A DNA stretch of 64,000 nucleotides from Rhizobium etli_C (GCF_014198605.1 NZ_JACIHU010000007.1), one strand, 5' to 3'; counted from the first letter of the stretch, positions 16,912 to 27,437 are shown. Translations and numbers: made by a program. Notes: generated from the letters alone by a model not told the origin.

Positions 16912-17502
16912 ATGAAAAGGATGCTGAATGAACTAGCCGTCGGTCTTTCCGCCTGGATCATCATGGATGGAAACTACGGCGAATTCCAAAAGGGACAGCG
17001 GGCGGCCTTTGCCCTGGAATTCTACAATGAAACGACGCTGAGGATTAGTGAGCATCGCGGCGATGTTTTCATGAGGCGTGAGAGCGGCTCGTTCTATCAG
17101 GCTCGCGGGCGTGTCACACACATATCCGAAGATTGGTGGGCTATGGATTTCGGAATACCCGCATTTCAAAATGTGCCGCCGCCCAAGGACGCGCGCCCCG
17201 GAACATGGCTGGAAGGCCGTGTCTATATCGGGATCGACCCGTTCTTCTATTTCGAGCAGATCAGCCATTTCGACGATGCGCCAGATATGATCCATGATTG
17301 GATCATTGAAGGGATCGAGATGCAGACAGCGCCGTTTGTCGACGCAGGCGAAAACCGGATGGTTCGCGATCCTGCTCTGAGTGGATGGCGGGAAATTCCT
17401 GAAACCGATGCATGGAACGACGACGATGGCTCGGCGGAATATCTTCTGCATTGCCGACGGATTTCCGAGACTCCGCGAAGGGCTTTGGCGACCGATAGCT
17501 AG
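16912..17502 (+). CDS. Conserved-looking protein of unknown function
   Basis: The 196-residue protein is acidic and aromatic-rich, with no signal peptide, membrane segment or motif I recognise. It contains GNYGEFQKGQRAAFALEFY early on and WAMDFGIPAF and RVYIGIDPFFYFEQISHFDD in the middle. The pattern suggests a compact beta-rich domain. The start at 16912 is tentative; ATG at 16921 is the alternative. It lies 13 bases after the GFA gene and is convergent with ccdB. Its neighbour being a toxin-antitoxin pair hints at an accessory gene, but nothing assigns a function. Confidence 0.6.
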   Translation: MKRMLNELAVGLSAWIIMDGNYGEFQKGQRAAFALEFYNETTLRISEHRGDVFMRRESGSFYQARGRVTHISEDWWAMDFGIPAFQNVPPPKDARPGTWLEGRVYIGIDPFFYFEQISHFDDAPDMIHDWIIEGIEMQTAPFVDAGENRMVRDPALSGWREIPETDAWNDDDGSAEYLLHCRRISETPRRALATDS

Positions 17503-17535
17503 AGCATGATGCGGGAAAAGCGCGCAGCGTTGATT

Positions 17536-17835
17536 TCAGAAGCCCTGGAAGAGAAAATCGACGGCAGCCACGATGCGGTCGCTGTCGGCGGTAAGATCCG
17601 CGATGGCGCTTCCGAGTTCCGTGGTCGGGATCGATGCCATGCGCTGAGTCGCCATGACATAGGCTTCCCCCTCGATTGAGAAGCGTGGGTTCAGTCGCGA
17701 GATCGACCAGCTCAGTTCCTGAACTGGATGCAATGGAACCATGACCCGCGACGGCAGATCGTCAAGCAGATTGGCTTGAAGATCGATGGCCAGGACATTC
17801 CCGCTTCTCAAGCGATAGACGTGAAAGCGCGCCAT
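17536..17835 (-). CDS. ccdB: CcdB-family toxin
   Basis: The 99-residue protein fits CcdB: ARFHVYRLRSGNVLAIDLQ at the start, LPSRVMVPLHPV in the middle, and the C-terminal helix DRIVAAVDFLFQGF ending in the tryptophan-less variant of the gyrase-contacting tail. CcdB poisons DNA gyrase. The ATG overlaps the stop of ccdA by one base (TAATG), so the pair is translationally coupled, antitoxin first. The chromosomal location argues against plasmid maintenance; a stress or stabilisation role is possible. Confidence 0.88.
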   Translation of the reverse strand: MARFHVYRLRSGNVLAIDLQANLLDDLPSRVMVPLHPVQELSWSISRLNPRFSIEGEAYVMATQRMASIPTTELGSAIADLTADSDRIVAAVDFLFQGF

Positions 17836-18065
17836 TAAAACTGACGGTATTTGGCGAAGGGCAAGCCGTGCTTTTCGACATACTCGTTCTCCAACCGGAT
17901 GGCCTCCGCGTTCTCGATACGCCACAGCCGTTCGCGTTCCGCCTTTATGGCCTTCGCGATCCCATCTTCCGCCGCCCGGGATATGTTGATCTTCAGCGCA
18001 CGCGCCTGCGACACGAGTCCCTCATCGAGAGAGAGGTTCGCTGCTTTCCTTGGCTGCTGCGCCAT
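17835..18065 (-). CDS. ccdA: CcdA-family antitoxin
   Basis: The 76-residue protein has a ribbon-helix-helix N-terminus (KAANLSLDEGLVSQARALKI) for DNA binding and a charged C-terminus (RIENAEAIRLENEYVEKHGL) of the kind that wraps CcdB. AAGGAG is 7 bases before the ATG. It probably neutralises CcdB and represses its own promoter, which must lie between 18066 and the lepA stop at 18125. Confidence 0.88.
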   Translation of the reverse strand: MAQQPRKAANLSLDEGLVSQARALKINISRAAEDGIAKAIKAERERLWRIENAEAIRLENEYVEKHGLPFAKYRQF

Positions 18066-18124
18066 AACGATCTCCTTGGCAACTATGCGCAGATCATATG
18101 CGCATAAGGTACCATTGAGAAGCG

Positions 18125-19957
<1,833 letters not shown>

Positions 19958-20034
19958 ATAGCAGCGCCGCCCCCGGCCGCAAAGCGGTAATTATCCCGCC
20001 GTTTACGCTATTTTACGAGGCGGTCGAGCGCGTC

Positions 20035-20733
20035 TCAGACCGGCCAGGTCTCTAGCCGCCAGGCGGAATCCCAGAACATCCATTCATATTGCGAGGCGCG
20101 CACGAAAACATCGGCCATCTCTATGCGTTCCGCCGGCGAGGTGGCGCGGGCGGCGATGTCGGTCAGCGCGATCACCTCGCGGGCGCCGGCGGCAAATTGC
20201 GGATCGCCATAGGTGTTGATCCAGGCCTGGAAGGCATTGCCCTCGATAACAGGCCGGTTCTTAATCGCCTCGCCGACGTGCCAGTAGATCCAAAAGCAGG
20301 GCAGAATGGCGGAAAGCGCCACTGCGTAGGAGCGGTGATAGGCGGTAGCCAGCAGAAAGTTGGTATAGGCAAAGCAGGTGGGCGACGGCTCGGCCGAGGT
20401 CACATCCGCGGCCGTGATGCCGAACTGGGTGAGGAAGCCGGCATGCAGGCCCTGCTCGACGGTGATCGCCTTCTGCGCCGAGCCGAGAAATCGCAGCACC
20501 TGCGCATTGTCAGGCGCCTTGGCCGCGACGATGGCCAGGCATCGCGCATAATGCTTGAGATAAAGCGCGTCCTGCAGGATGTAGTGGCGAAAGATTTCCG
20601 GCGGCAGCGTACCGTCGGAGAGCCGCGTCAGAAGCGGTAGCGCCTCGATCTCGGCCATGACAGGCGCAATCCTGTCCCAGGCGGCGGCCGTGAAGCTTCC
20701 CGTCAGTTCCGTGCTCTGTGTGCTGGCGTCCAT
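20035..20733 (-). CDS. tenA: TenA-family thiaminase II / aminopyrimidine aminohydrolase
   Basis: The 232-residue all-helical protein has the TenA marks: ILQDALYLKHYARCLAI (substrate-site aspartate and tyrosine), ILPCFWIYWHVGE with the catalytic cysteine, and the C-terminal YEWMFWDSAWRLE with the acid residue. TenA salvages thiamine breakdown products into hydroxymethylpyrimidine. GGAGAG precedes the ATG at 20733. It is divergent from an XRE-cupin regulator, which could control it. No thiamine riboswitch is visible upstream. Confidence 0.9.
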   Translation of the reverse strand: MDASTQSTELTGSFTAAAWDRIAPVMAEIEALPLLTRLSDGTLPPEIFRHYILQDALYLKHYARCLAIVAAKAPDNAQVLRFLGSAQKAITVEQGLHAGFLTQFGITAADVTSAEPSPTCFAYTNFLLATAYHRSYAVALSAILPCFWIYWHVGEAIKNRPVIEGNAFQAWINTYGDPQFAAGAREVIALTDIAARATSPAERIEMADVFVRASQYEWMFWDSAWRLETWPV

Positions 20734-20866
20734 TGGTCTCTCCATCGATCGCGCTGACATATACCGGCGAGGCGGCGGTGAAGGCAAGTTGCGTGCGCGC
20801 CACTTATCGGCTTGATTCCATCATTGGATCATGTACTTCTCCTATAGTAGAATCGTGGATGGGACG

Positions 20867-21436
20867 ATGGAACAGCAACTCGAACAGGCGATCGGCATTC
20901 GCATCCGCACGCTGCGGCTGGAAAAGCACTTGACGCTAGACGATCTCGCCACTGCCTCCGGCGTCAGTCGCGCAATGATTTCGCGGATCGAACGGGCCGA
21001 GGCGAGCCCGACGGCGTCGCTGCTGGCAAGGATCTGTGCCGCGCTCGGCCTGTCGCTCTCTGCCTTCTTCGCGGAGGAGGGGGAGCAGGCCTCGCCGCTT
21101 GCCCGCCGGCAGGAGCAGCAGGTCTGGCGCGATCCGGAAACCGGCTATCTCAGGCGTGCCGTGTCGGCGCCGGGCACCGCCTCCGACGTCGATATCGTCG
21201 AAGTCGAATTCCCCGTTGGCGCGCGCGTCAGCTTTCCCCCGCATGCGGCATCCCACGGCATGATGCAGCATATCTGGCTGTTCGACGGTGAGCTGGAGAT
21301 GACGACGGGCGAAACCGTCTACCGGCTGCGCCCCGGCGACTGCCTCTTCATGCCGGTCGGCGAGGGCCATGTCTTTCACAATCCCGGCAACGCGCCGGCG
21401 CGTTATTGCGTCGTGCTCGATCGCGGCGGCCGATAA
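20867..21436 (+). CDS. XRE-type HTH regulator with C-terminal cupin
   Basis: The 189-residue protein has an XRE helix-turn-helix at about residues 10-65 (LTLDDLATASGVSRAMISRI) and a cupin at about 105-185 (GDCLFMPVGEGHVFHN). Such proteins are small-ligand-sensing repressors. It is divergent from tenA and 24 bases upstream of a GNAT gene on the same strand, so it may regulate one or both; nothing in the sequence decides. Confidence 0.87.
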   Translation: MEQQLEQAIGIRIRTLRLEKHLTLDDLATASGVSRAMISRIERAEASPTASLLARICAALGLSLSAFFAEEGEQASPLARRQEQQVWRDPETGYLRRAVSAPGTASDVDIVEVEFPVGARVSFPPHAASHGMMQHIWLFDGELEMTTGETVYRLRPGDCLFMPVGEGHVFHNPGNAPARYCVVLDRGGR

Positions 21437-21460
21437 CGATATTCATTTCAGGAGAAGCAT

Positions 21461-21979
21461 ATGCTCGACATTCGTGCCCTTTCCGCCGCGGAGGCCCGCG
21501 CCGCCATCGCCGATCTTTCGGACGTGCTCGCCGATTGCGTCGCCGGCGGCGCCTCTGTCGGCTTCATGCAGCCCTATGGGCCCGACGATGCCAAACCCTA
21601 CTGGCGCGATGTCGCCGATGCGGTCGGGGCGGGCGTCAGCCTGCTTCTGGTGGCTGAACTGGAGGGCAGAATCGTCGGTACGGTGCAGGTGGGGTCGGCG
21701 CAGATGCCGAACCAGCCGCATCGCGGCGATCTGAAGAAGCTGTTAGTGCATCGCTCCGTCCGCGGGCGGGGCCTCGCCCGGCTGCTGATGGAGGCCGCCG
21801 AACGCGAGGCGGCAAAGCAGGGCAAGACCCTACTCGTGCTCGACACGGCAACCGGCAGCGATGCCGAAGCGATTTATCCGCGTCTCGGCTGGCAGCGCGT
21901 CGGCGTCATTCCCGACTATGCGCTGTGGCCGCAAGGCGGCTATTGCGACACCACCCTGTTTTACAAGCGGCTCGCCTGA
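21461..21979 (+). CDS. GNAT-family N-acetyltransferase
   Basis: The 172-residue protein has the acetyl-CoA loop VHRSVRGRGLARLLMEAAE and the late motif YPRLGWQRVGVIPDYAL, both typical of GNAT. AGGAGA lies 7 bases before the ATG. It follows the XRE-cupin regulator closely on the same strand and is probably in one operon with it. The acceptor is unknown. Confidence 0.87.
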   Translation: MLDIRALSAAEARAAIADLSDVLADCVAGGASVGFMQPYGPDDAKPYWRDVADAVGAGVSLLLVAELEGRIVGTVQVGSAQMPNQPHRGDLKKLLVHRSVRGRGLARLLMEAAEREAAKQGKTLLVLDTATGSDAEAIYPRLGWQRVGVIPDYALWPQGGYCDTTLFYKRLA

Positions 21980-22009
21980 TTGCCCCCATCCTGCTCAATC
22001 CAGCCTCAT

Positions 22010-22621
22010 TCAAGCCCGCTTGCCGAAAACCGGAAGTGCACCGCCCAATGTGGCACCGGCCGTCCATTGCGCGGCATGCCAGCCGAACTGCCGCGCCGCT
22101 TCGATATTGTCGGCCATATCGTCGATAAAGGCGATGTCGCCGGGCGGCACGCCGGCGCGTGCGGTCGCCAGGCGGAAAAAGTCCGGCGAAGGTTTGCGGT
22201 GTCCAAGGGCGGCGGAATAGATGATGTCGTCGACATGCGCGCCGAGGCCGGCCTCTTCCATCAGGTAGCGTGCCCGCCGGTGCTCCTGATTGGTCGCCAG
22301 AAATACGGCAACACCGCTTTGCCGGAGGGCGGCAAGCTCTTCCAGGAGATTGAGATCGAGGCGGGAATCGTTTTCGAACCAATAATCGATCAGGGTTGCC
22401 GCGCTAAGATGGGGCGCGATCTCTGCAAGCACGGCCGAAAGCCGCGGTTCCAACGCCTCGCGGCCGATGACGATGTCGCTCCAGTGGGTCTGGAAGAATG
22501 CCTGCTGCAGCAGGTCGAGACGCAGCCCAAGGTCGCGCTCGAGATAGGTGAAGAGAGGCTGGCCATCGGCCGGTCGGCCATGAATGAGCACACCGTCGAC
22601 ATCGACCATCAGCACTTTCAT
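22010..22621 (-). CDS. HAD-superfamily hydrolase
   Basis: The 203-residue protein has all HAD motifs: DVDGV near residue 7-11 (nucleophile aspartate), FLATNQ (motif II), the lysine in GHRKPSPDFF (motif III) and FIDDMADN (motif IV). The helical cap places it in subfamily IA, like phosphoglycolate phosphatase or haloacid dehalogenase. The substrate is most likely a small phosphorylated metabolite. Confidence 0.87.
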   Translation of the reverse strand: MKVLMVDVDGVLIHGRPADGQPLFTYLERDLGLRLDLLQQAFFQTHWSDIVIGREALEPRLSAVLAEIAPHLSAATLIDYWFENDSRLDLNLLEELAALRQSGVAVFLATNQEHRRARYLMEEAGLGAHVDDIIYSAALGHRKPSPDFFRLATARAGVPPGDIAFIDDMADNIEAARQFGWHAAQWTAGATLGGALPVFGKRA

Positions 22622-22754
22622 GCGGAAAATATCCTCGTTCTGAAAACCTCGGCGAAGGTGGCGTCATATAGCTCGGCGATCAAGCCGACACACTGCTTTT
22701 TCGTTGGGGCGAAGCCGTGTAAATCTTGTTTTTCAATCAGGAGCAGAATCTGAA

Positions 22755-23780
22755 ATGCGCGTCATCTATTCCGAAGACCATAAGCTGCGCGATGCCAGGA
22801 CCGAGCTCTATGCCGGCCAGCTGGTGACGCCCTTCGAGGCGCCTTTCCGGGCCGAATGGATCCTGGCGGCAGTGAAGGAGGCGGGCTTTGCCGATGTCGT
22901 CGCACCCGATGCGCACGGGCTGGAAACGGCCAGGAAGGTGCATGACCCCGCCTATCTCGATTTTCTCGCCACTGTCTGGGACCGCTGGGTGGCCGCCGGC
23001 TTCGAAGGCGAGGCGATCGCCAATTCCTTCCCGGTGCGCCGCACCAGCCAGCGCGTGCCCGACAATATCGTTGGCGCGATCGGCCATTATGCCAATGCCG
23101 CCGACACCTCGATCACCAAGGGCTCCTACGAGGCGGCGATCGCCTCGATGCGCTGCGCCGTAACGGGCGCCGACTGGCTGGCCGAGGGTCATCGTTTCGC
23201 CTTCGCGCTCTGCCGCCCGCCTGGCCATCACGCCGGCATCGATCTCTTCGGCGGCTACTGCTTCATCAACAATGCGGGTGTGGCGGCGCAGCGGCTGCTC
23301 GATCGCGGCGCGGCCAAGATCGCTGTGCTCGATGTCGATTTCCATCACGGCAACGGCACCCAGGATCTGTTCTATCGCCGCGGTGACGTCTTCACCGCCT
23401 CGCTGCACGGCGATCCCATGCAGGCTTTCCCCTATTTCCTCGGCCATGCCGACGAGGAGGGCGAAGGTCAGGGCACCGGGACCAACCGCAACTATCCGAT
23501 GCCGCCGGGCACGCCATGGGGGGGCTGGTCTTCGGCCCTTGCCGATGCGCTTGCCCGCATCAAAGCCTTCGGCGCCGAGGCGATCGTACTGGCGCTCGGC
23601 GTCGACACTTTCGAACGCGATCCGATCTCATTCTTCAGCCTCACCTCCGACGATTTCACCCGCATGGGCGCGATGATATCAGCCGCAGGCCTGCCGGTGC
23701 TTGTCTGCATGGAAGGCGGCTACGGCGTGCCGGAAATCGGGCTCAATGTCGCCAATGTCCTCAAGGGTCTGGAAGCCTGA
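22755..23780 (+). CDS. Histone deacetylase-like / acetylpolyamine amidohydrolase
   Basis: The 341-residue protein has the zinc-dependent deacetylase motifs: RPPGHHAG with the paired histidines, NAGVAAQRLL, the metal ligands in VLDVDFHHGNGTQD, and the glycine-rich CMEGGYGVPEIG near the C-terminus. The insert GHADEEGEGQGTGTNRN resembles acetylpolyamine amidohydrolases, which deacetylate acetylated polyamines in the cytoplasm. AGGAG lies 12 bases before the ATG at 22755. The next gene, recX, follows 9 bases later. Confidence 0.88.
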   Translation: MRVIYSEDHKLRDARTELYAGQLVTPFEAPFRAEWILAAVKEAGFADVVAPDAHGLETARKVHDPAYLDFLATVWDRWVAAGFEGEAIANSFPVRRTSQRVPDNIVGAIGHYANAADTSITKGSYEAAIASMRCAVTGADWLAEGHRFAFALCRPPGHHAGIDLFGGYCFINNAGVAAQRLLDRGAAKIAVLDVDFHHGNGTQDLFYRRGDVFTASLHGDPMQAFPYFLGHADEEGEGQGTGTNRNYPMPPGTPWGGWSSALADALARIKAFGAEAIVLALGVDTFERDPISFFSLTSDDFTRMGAMISAAGLPVLVCMEGGYGVPEIGLNVANVLKGLEA

Positions 23781-23789
23781 TCGCTTGAT

Positions 23790-24341
23790 ATGACCGACGA
23801 GATCGTTCCATCCGATAGCCCGACACCCCGCATGCTGAGCTGGGCGCGCAACTCCACCGTCTACCGTCTGGAGCGGCGGATGATGACGGAAAAGCAGCTC
23901 TTCGACGCCATTACCCGCAAGGCCAGGGAGAAGTTCGAAGAGATCAGCGCGGGCCAGATCAAGGCCGTTGCCGAATTTGCCGTCAAGTTTGCCTATGACA
24001 ACAAGCTGATTGACGATAGCGCCTATGCCGAAATCAGCACGCGCTCGGCCGTGCGCGGCGGCAAGTCGAAGCGTGCGATCGCCCAGAAGCTTGCCGCCAA
24101 GGGTGTTGCGAGCGACAAGGCGCAGGTCGCGCTCGAAGGGGCTGACGATCTCTATGCCGCGACCATATTCGCCCGCAAACGCGCCTTCGGCCCGTTTCGC
24201 CGTGGCGAACTCGACGACAAGCGCAAGGCAAAGGAACTGTCCGCCTTCGCCCGCAATGGCTTCAGCTTCGAGATCGGCAAGAAGGTCTTCGATATGAGTT
24301 TCGAAGATGCCGAAGAGGTGATCCTCTCCGGCCGCCTCTGA
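23790..24341 (+). CDS. recX: RecX-family regulatory protein
   Basis: The 183-residue protein is made of short three-helix repeats as in RecX (ALKYLSRRSYTEAEL-type elements seen here as RLERRMMTEKQLFDAITRKA and SKRAIAQKLAAKGVASDKA). RecX modulates RecA filaments. recA is not in this window, and the gene lies 9 bases after the deacetylase gene, so it is probably cotranscribed with an unrelated function. It has the usual length of alphaproteobacterial RecX. Confidence 0.82.
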   Translation: MTDEIVPSDSPTPRMLSWARNSTVYRLERRMMTEKQLFDAITRKAREKFEEISAGQIKAVAEFAVKFAYDNKLIDDSAYAEISTRSAVRGGKSKRAIAQKLAAKGVASDKAQVALEGADDLYAATIFARKRAFGPFRRGELDDKRKAKELSAFARNGFSFEIGKKVFDMSFEDAEEVILSGRL

Positions 24342-24433
24342 TATGCATCAGCTCTCTTGCTGCCTGGATCAGAAGATTGAATTTGTCGGTTGCAAGCGGC
24401 CTCCGTATGAACAGCGCTCGATCGGAGATGCAG

Positions 24434-25327
24434 ATGAAAGACGGAACGAACGACGGCGCCGGCTTGCTGGCATTGGAAGCGCCGGCAATGTCCTCCGGCC
24501 TGGCGGCCGGCGGGCTGATGTGCCTCCTCTCCATGTCGTCGATCCAGTTCGGCGCAGCTCTGTCCTCCCATGCGATCGCCACCTACGGACCGGCCGGCGC
24601 AAGCTGGCTGCGCCTTTTCTTTGCCGCCATCATCCTGGTCGTCGCCGTCCGTCCGCGCATATTCAGCTACTCCAGAGAGCAATGGACAAGCGCGCTCGTT
24701 CTCGGCACGACGACAGCGTTGATGACCATGAGTTTTTTCGCGGCGATCGAGCGCATTCCGCTCGGGCTGGCCGTGGCGATCGATTTTCTCGGCCCGCTTT
24801 CGGTCGCGACCATCGGTTATGGTCTCAGCCGGCGTCTCGTCTGGCCGCTCATTGCCGCCCTTGGTGTGCTGGCGCTTGCCCATGACGGCGAAGGCTGGAT
24901 CGGGGATATGTGGGGCATTCTCTTTGCCGGCGGCGCCGGGACCGGCTGGGCGATCTATATCGTGCTGACCAAGAAGATCGGCGCCAGCTTCAAGGGGCTG
25001 GAAGGGCTTTCCATGTCGCTGATGGTTGCCGCAGTGGTTGCGACGCCCATCGGCTTCGCAGGCGCAGCGCCGGCGCTTGACGCTTACGGCCTGATCGAGA
25101 TGGCCGGCCTTGCCGTGCTCGTGCCGCTGCTGCCCTATACGCTGGAGCTGATTGCCCTGCGGCGCATGCCGACGACGTCCTTCGGCATTCTCATGAGTCT
25201 GGAACCGGCCATTGCGGCTCTGGCAGGCTTCGTCATTCTGATGCAGCCGATGACGCTTCTGCAGATGGCAGGAACGGCCCTGGTCGTCGCCGCAAGCGCC
25301 GGCGCAACCTTTTCCGCCAGGCAATGA
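24434..25327 (+). CDS. EamA/DMT-superfamily exporter (RhtA-like)
   Basis: The start at 24434 is chosen because GGAG lies 6 bases before it; ATG at 24428 or 24407 and a TTG at 24377 are alternatives. The 297-residue protein has about ten membrane segments in two EamA repeats, with SWLRLFFAAIILV in the first and TSFGILMSLEPAIAALAGF in the second. That last stretch is typical of the RhtA threonine/homoserine exporter group. An amino-acid or small-metabolite exporter is likely. Confidence 0.85.
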   Translation: MKDGTNDGAGLLALEAPAMSSGLAAGGLMCLLSMSSIQFGAALSSHAIATYGPAGASWLRLFFAAIILVVAVRPRIFSYSREQWTSALVLGTTTALMTMSFFAAIERIPLGLAVAIDFLGPLSVATIGYGLSRRLVWPLIAALGVLALAHDGEGWIGDMWGILFAGGAGTGWAIYIVLTKKIGASFKGLEGLSMSLMVAAVVATPIGFAGAAPALDAYGLIEMAGLAVLVPLLPYTLELIALRRMPTTSFGILMSLEPAIAALAGFVILMQPMTLLQMAGTALVVAASAGATFSARQ

Positions 25328-25331
25328 TGCG

Positions 25332-25802
25332 TCAGCCCGGGTTCTTCGCCGGGTCGTCGAGCGCCGGATTGTAGAACAGCGACAGCGTCAGGCTTTTGGC
25401 GATCCGCTCCGCCGTCGCCATGAACCAGGCCTTGGCCTCCGGCGACGGGGCGACATCGTCGAGCGTTGCGGCAAACAGCGCCAGCCATTTCGGAAAGAGA
25501 TCCGGCGTCAGGTCCGCGACGCCGGTATGCGCCTGCACCGGCTTGCCGCCATAGGCGCCGCTGCGAAAGGCGACGGCCGACCAGAAGCTCTTCATCTTCT
25601 CCATATGCTCCGGCCAGCGGCCGGAGAGCCTGCCGTCGAACACCGGACCGAGATCGGGATGCGCCAGCACGCGCCCGTAAAAGGTCTCGACCAGGCTGCC
25701 GATGAAGGCCTCGTCGACGCCCATCGCCCGCATCTCCGCCTCCGCCCTTTCGCGGATCGCCGCGACATGGGCAGGGCGGCCCTGAATGTCATTATCCATC
25801 AT
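25332..25802 (-). CDS. Group III truncated haemoglobin
   Basis: The start at 25802 (MMDNDIQG) is chosen because GGGG lies a few bases before it and the family begins here; upstream in-frame starts add unmatched sequence. The 156 residues include LVETFYGRVLAHPDLGPVF, WPEHMEKMKSFWSAVAF with the distal-side residues, and AHTGVADLTPDLFPKWLALF with the proximal histidine. Group III proteins bind oxygen or NO. The gene is convergent with the exporter gene and divergent from mbfA, so its promoter region includes the Irr-like palindrome. Confidence 0.85.
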   Translation of the reverse strand: MMDNDIQGRPAHVAAIRERAEAEMRAMGVDEAFIGSLVETFYGRVLAHPDLGPVFDGRLSGRWPEHMEKMKSFWSAVAFRSGAYGGKPVQAHTGVADLTPDLFPKWLALFAATLDDVAPSPEAKAWFMATAERIAKSLTLSLFYNPALDDPAKNPG

Positions 25803-25937
25803 AAACCCCGGCGCCGCATAATGCGGCGCCCCCTCATATAGGTGTTTGTGCCGGCGCGCCAAAGGCATCCGTGCGGCTTGCGGCAATCTGTCAGCCGGCC
25901 TGTCTGCACCCTTGACCGCCATTGGCTCCTTCTTTAG

Positions 25938-25956
25938 ATTTAGAATAATTCTAAAT
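25938..25956. promoter_or_regulatory. Irr-type iron control element (ICE-like palindrome)
   Basis: TTTAGAA (25939-25945), three bases, then TTCTAAA (25949-25955) form a perfect inverted repeat, extended by one A/T pair on each side. This is the ICE form bound by the haem-responsive regulator Irr in rhizobia. It ends 15 bases before the mbfA ATG, where a bound protein would block transcription or the ribosome site. It could also affect the divergent haemoglobin gene. Confidence 0.8.
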
Positions 25957-25970
25957 TACGGAGAATATTT

Positions 25971-26954
25971 ATGTTGCCGCGATTTTTCAGATCACCGAAA
26001 CGGTCTTTCGAGTCGCTGTCCGAGCAGGAGATTCTCGCCCTCGCAATCGCCTCCGAGGAAGACGATGCACGCATCTATCTTGCCTATGCCGACAGGCTCC
26101 GGAACGAATTCCCGGCCTCGGCAAAGGTTTTCGAAGATATGGCCGAGGTCGAGGATACCCATCGCAAATCCCTGATCGAGATCCATCGCCAGCGTTTCGG
26201 CGAGCGCATCCCGCTGATCCGGCGCGAACATGTGCAGGGCTTCTACGAACGCAAGCCCGACTGGCTCAGGGCAAGCCTTTCGCTCGATGCGATACGGCAG
26301 GAGACCGAAGCGATGGAGGAGCAGGCCTACCGCTTCTATGTCGAAGCGGCAAAGCAGACTTCCGATGCTTCGACGCGTGAGCTTCTCGGCGATCTCGCTC
26401 TTGCCGAGCAGGGGCACGAAGATATCGCCCGCATGCTGGGCGACAAACATACGCCCGAAGATATCAAGCGCGACGAGAACGAGGCGGCGCACCGGCAATT
26501 CGTGTTGACCTATGTGCAGCCGGGCCTTGCCGGGCTGATGGACGGCTCGGTCTCGACGCTGGCGCCGATCTTTGCCGCCGCCTTTGCCACCCAGGACACC
26601 TGGCAGACCTTCCTTGTCGGCCTTTCCGCTTCCGTCGGCGCCGGCATCTCGATGGGCTTCACCGAAGCCGCCCATGACGACGGCAAGATCTCCGGCAGGG
26701 GATCGCCGGTCAAACGCGGCCTTGCCTGCGGCATCATGACGACGCTCGGCGGTCTCGGCCATGCGCTGCCCTATCTCATCCCGCATTTCTGGACGGCGAC
26801 GATCACCGCCGGCGTCATCGTTTTCTTCGAACTCTGGGCGATCGCCTTCATCCAGAACCGCTACATGGAGACTCCCTTCCTGCGCGCCGCCTTCCAGGTC
26901 GTCCTCGGCGGCAGCCTAGTGCTCGGAGCAGGCATTCTGATTGGGAATGGGTGA
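25971..26954 (+). CDS. mbfA: Membrane-bound ferritin / iron exporter MbfA
   Basis: The 327-residue protein joins a rubrerythrin/ferritin-like di-iron domain (about 1-165; EEDDARIYLAYADRL, EDMAEVEDTHRKS, LALAEQGHEDIARML supply the glutamate and histidine ligands) to a C-terminal VIT1-type membrane domain with about three to five segments (SVGAGISMGFTEAAHDDGKI). MbfA exports iron across the inner membrane and protects against iron and peroxide stress. Irr represses it when iron is low. The ICE-like palindrome directly upstream fits that regulation. Confidence 0.92.
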   Translation: MLPRFFRSPKRSFESLSEQEILALAIASEEDDARIYLAYADRLRNEFPASAKVFEDMAEVEDTHRKSLIEIHRQRFGERIPLIRREHVQGFYERKPDWLRASLSLDAIRQETEAMEEQAYRFYVEAAKQTSDASTRELLGDLALAEQGHEDIARMLGDKHTPEDIKRDENEAAHRQFVLTYVQPGLAGLMDGSVSTLAPIFAAAFATQDTWQTFLVGLSASVGAGISMGFTEAAHDDGKISGRGSPVKRGLACGIMTTLGGLGHALPYLIPHFWTATITAGVIVFFELWAIAFIQNRYMETPFLRAAFQVVLGGSLVLGAGILIGNG

Positions 26955-27080
26955 GGCGCGGTTGGCGAAGCCGAGCAATCGATCCAGTGAATCGATTGCA
27001 GCGACGAACGCCCGGAGCCATGCGGAGGGCCGGGAGACCGGCATACCACCCGCGTCATCTCAGCCAGCGCGCAACGATCA

Positions 27081-27236
27081 GCCCTCATCCTGAGGTGCCC
27101 CGCAAGGGGCCTCGAAGGACGAGGGCGGGTGGTTGAACGCCGCCAGCAGTACCGACATTTGCCAGTGGCCAGCCCCGTCCTTCGAGGCTCCGCCCTATGG
27201 GCTCCGCACCTCAGGATGAGGCTGGAGAGAGGGCGC
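27081..27236. repeat. Mosaic intergenic repeat, locus 1 (modules X and Y)
   Basis: Two modules share the core CTCATCCTGAGGTG...CTCGAAGGAC in opposite orientation. Module X is at 27081-27131 and module Y at 27161-27236, so they could pair as one long hairpin in RNA. The same two modules occur at 47094-47240 in the other order. This is the pattern of rhizobial intergenic mosaic elements. No protein is encoded. Confidence 0.8.
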
Positions 27237-27290
27237 GCCAGCATCCTTGCCCTTCGCTTACGCTTCGTGCATTCGCGGCTTTGCCGCTCA

Positions 27291-27437
27291 CCCCCTCATC
27301 TGCCTGCCGGCATCTTCTCCCCGCTGGGAGAAGGGGAATCGTGGCAGCCTCTGGCTCTTGCAGAAAATGAGAGCATGCGGCTTGCTCCCGCTTCTCCCCA
27401 GCGGGAGAAGATGCCCGAAGGGCAGATGATGAGGGGT
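27291..27437. repeat. Palindromic intergenic repeat with two self-complementary arms
   Basis: The left arm (27291-27334) runs CCCCCTCATCTGCCTG to the inner palindrome CTTCTCCCCGCTGGGAGAAG. The right arm (27391-27437) is its near-complement, with CTTCTCCCCAGCGGGAGAAG and ending GATGATGAGGGG. The spacer is about 56 bases. Each arm can also fold alone. I take it as a second dispersed repeat family; only one copy is in this window. Confidence 0.75.

Noticed and set aside
20734..20866. Possible thiamine riboswitch upstream of tenA
   Set aside because: No THI-box elements are present in the short divergent region.
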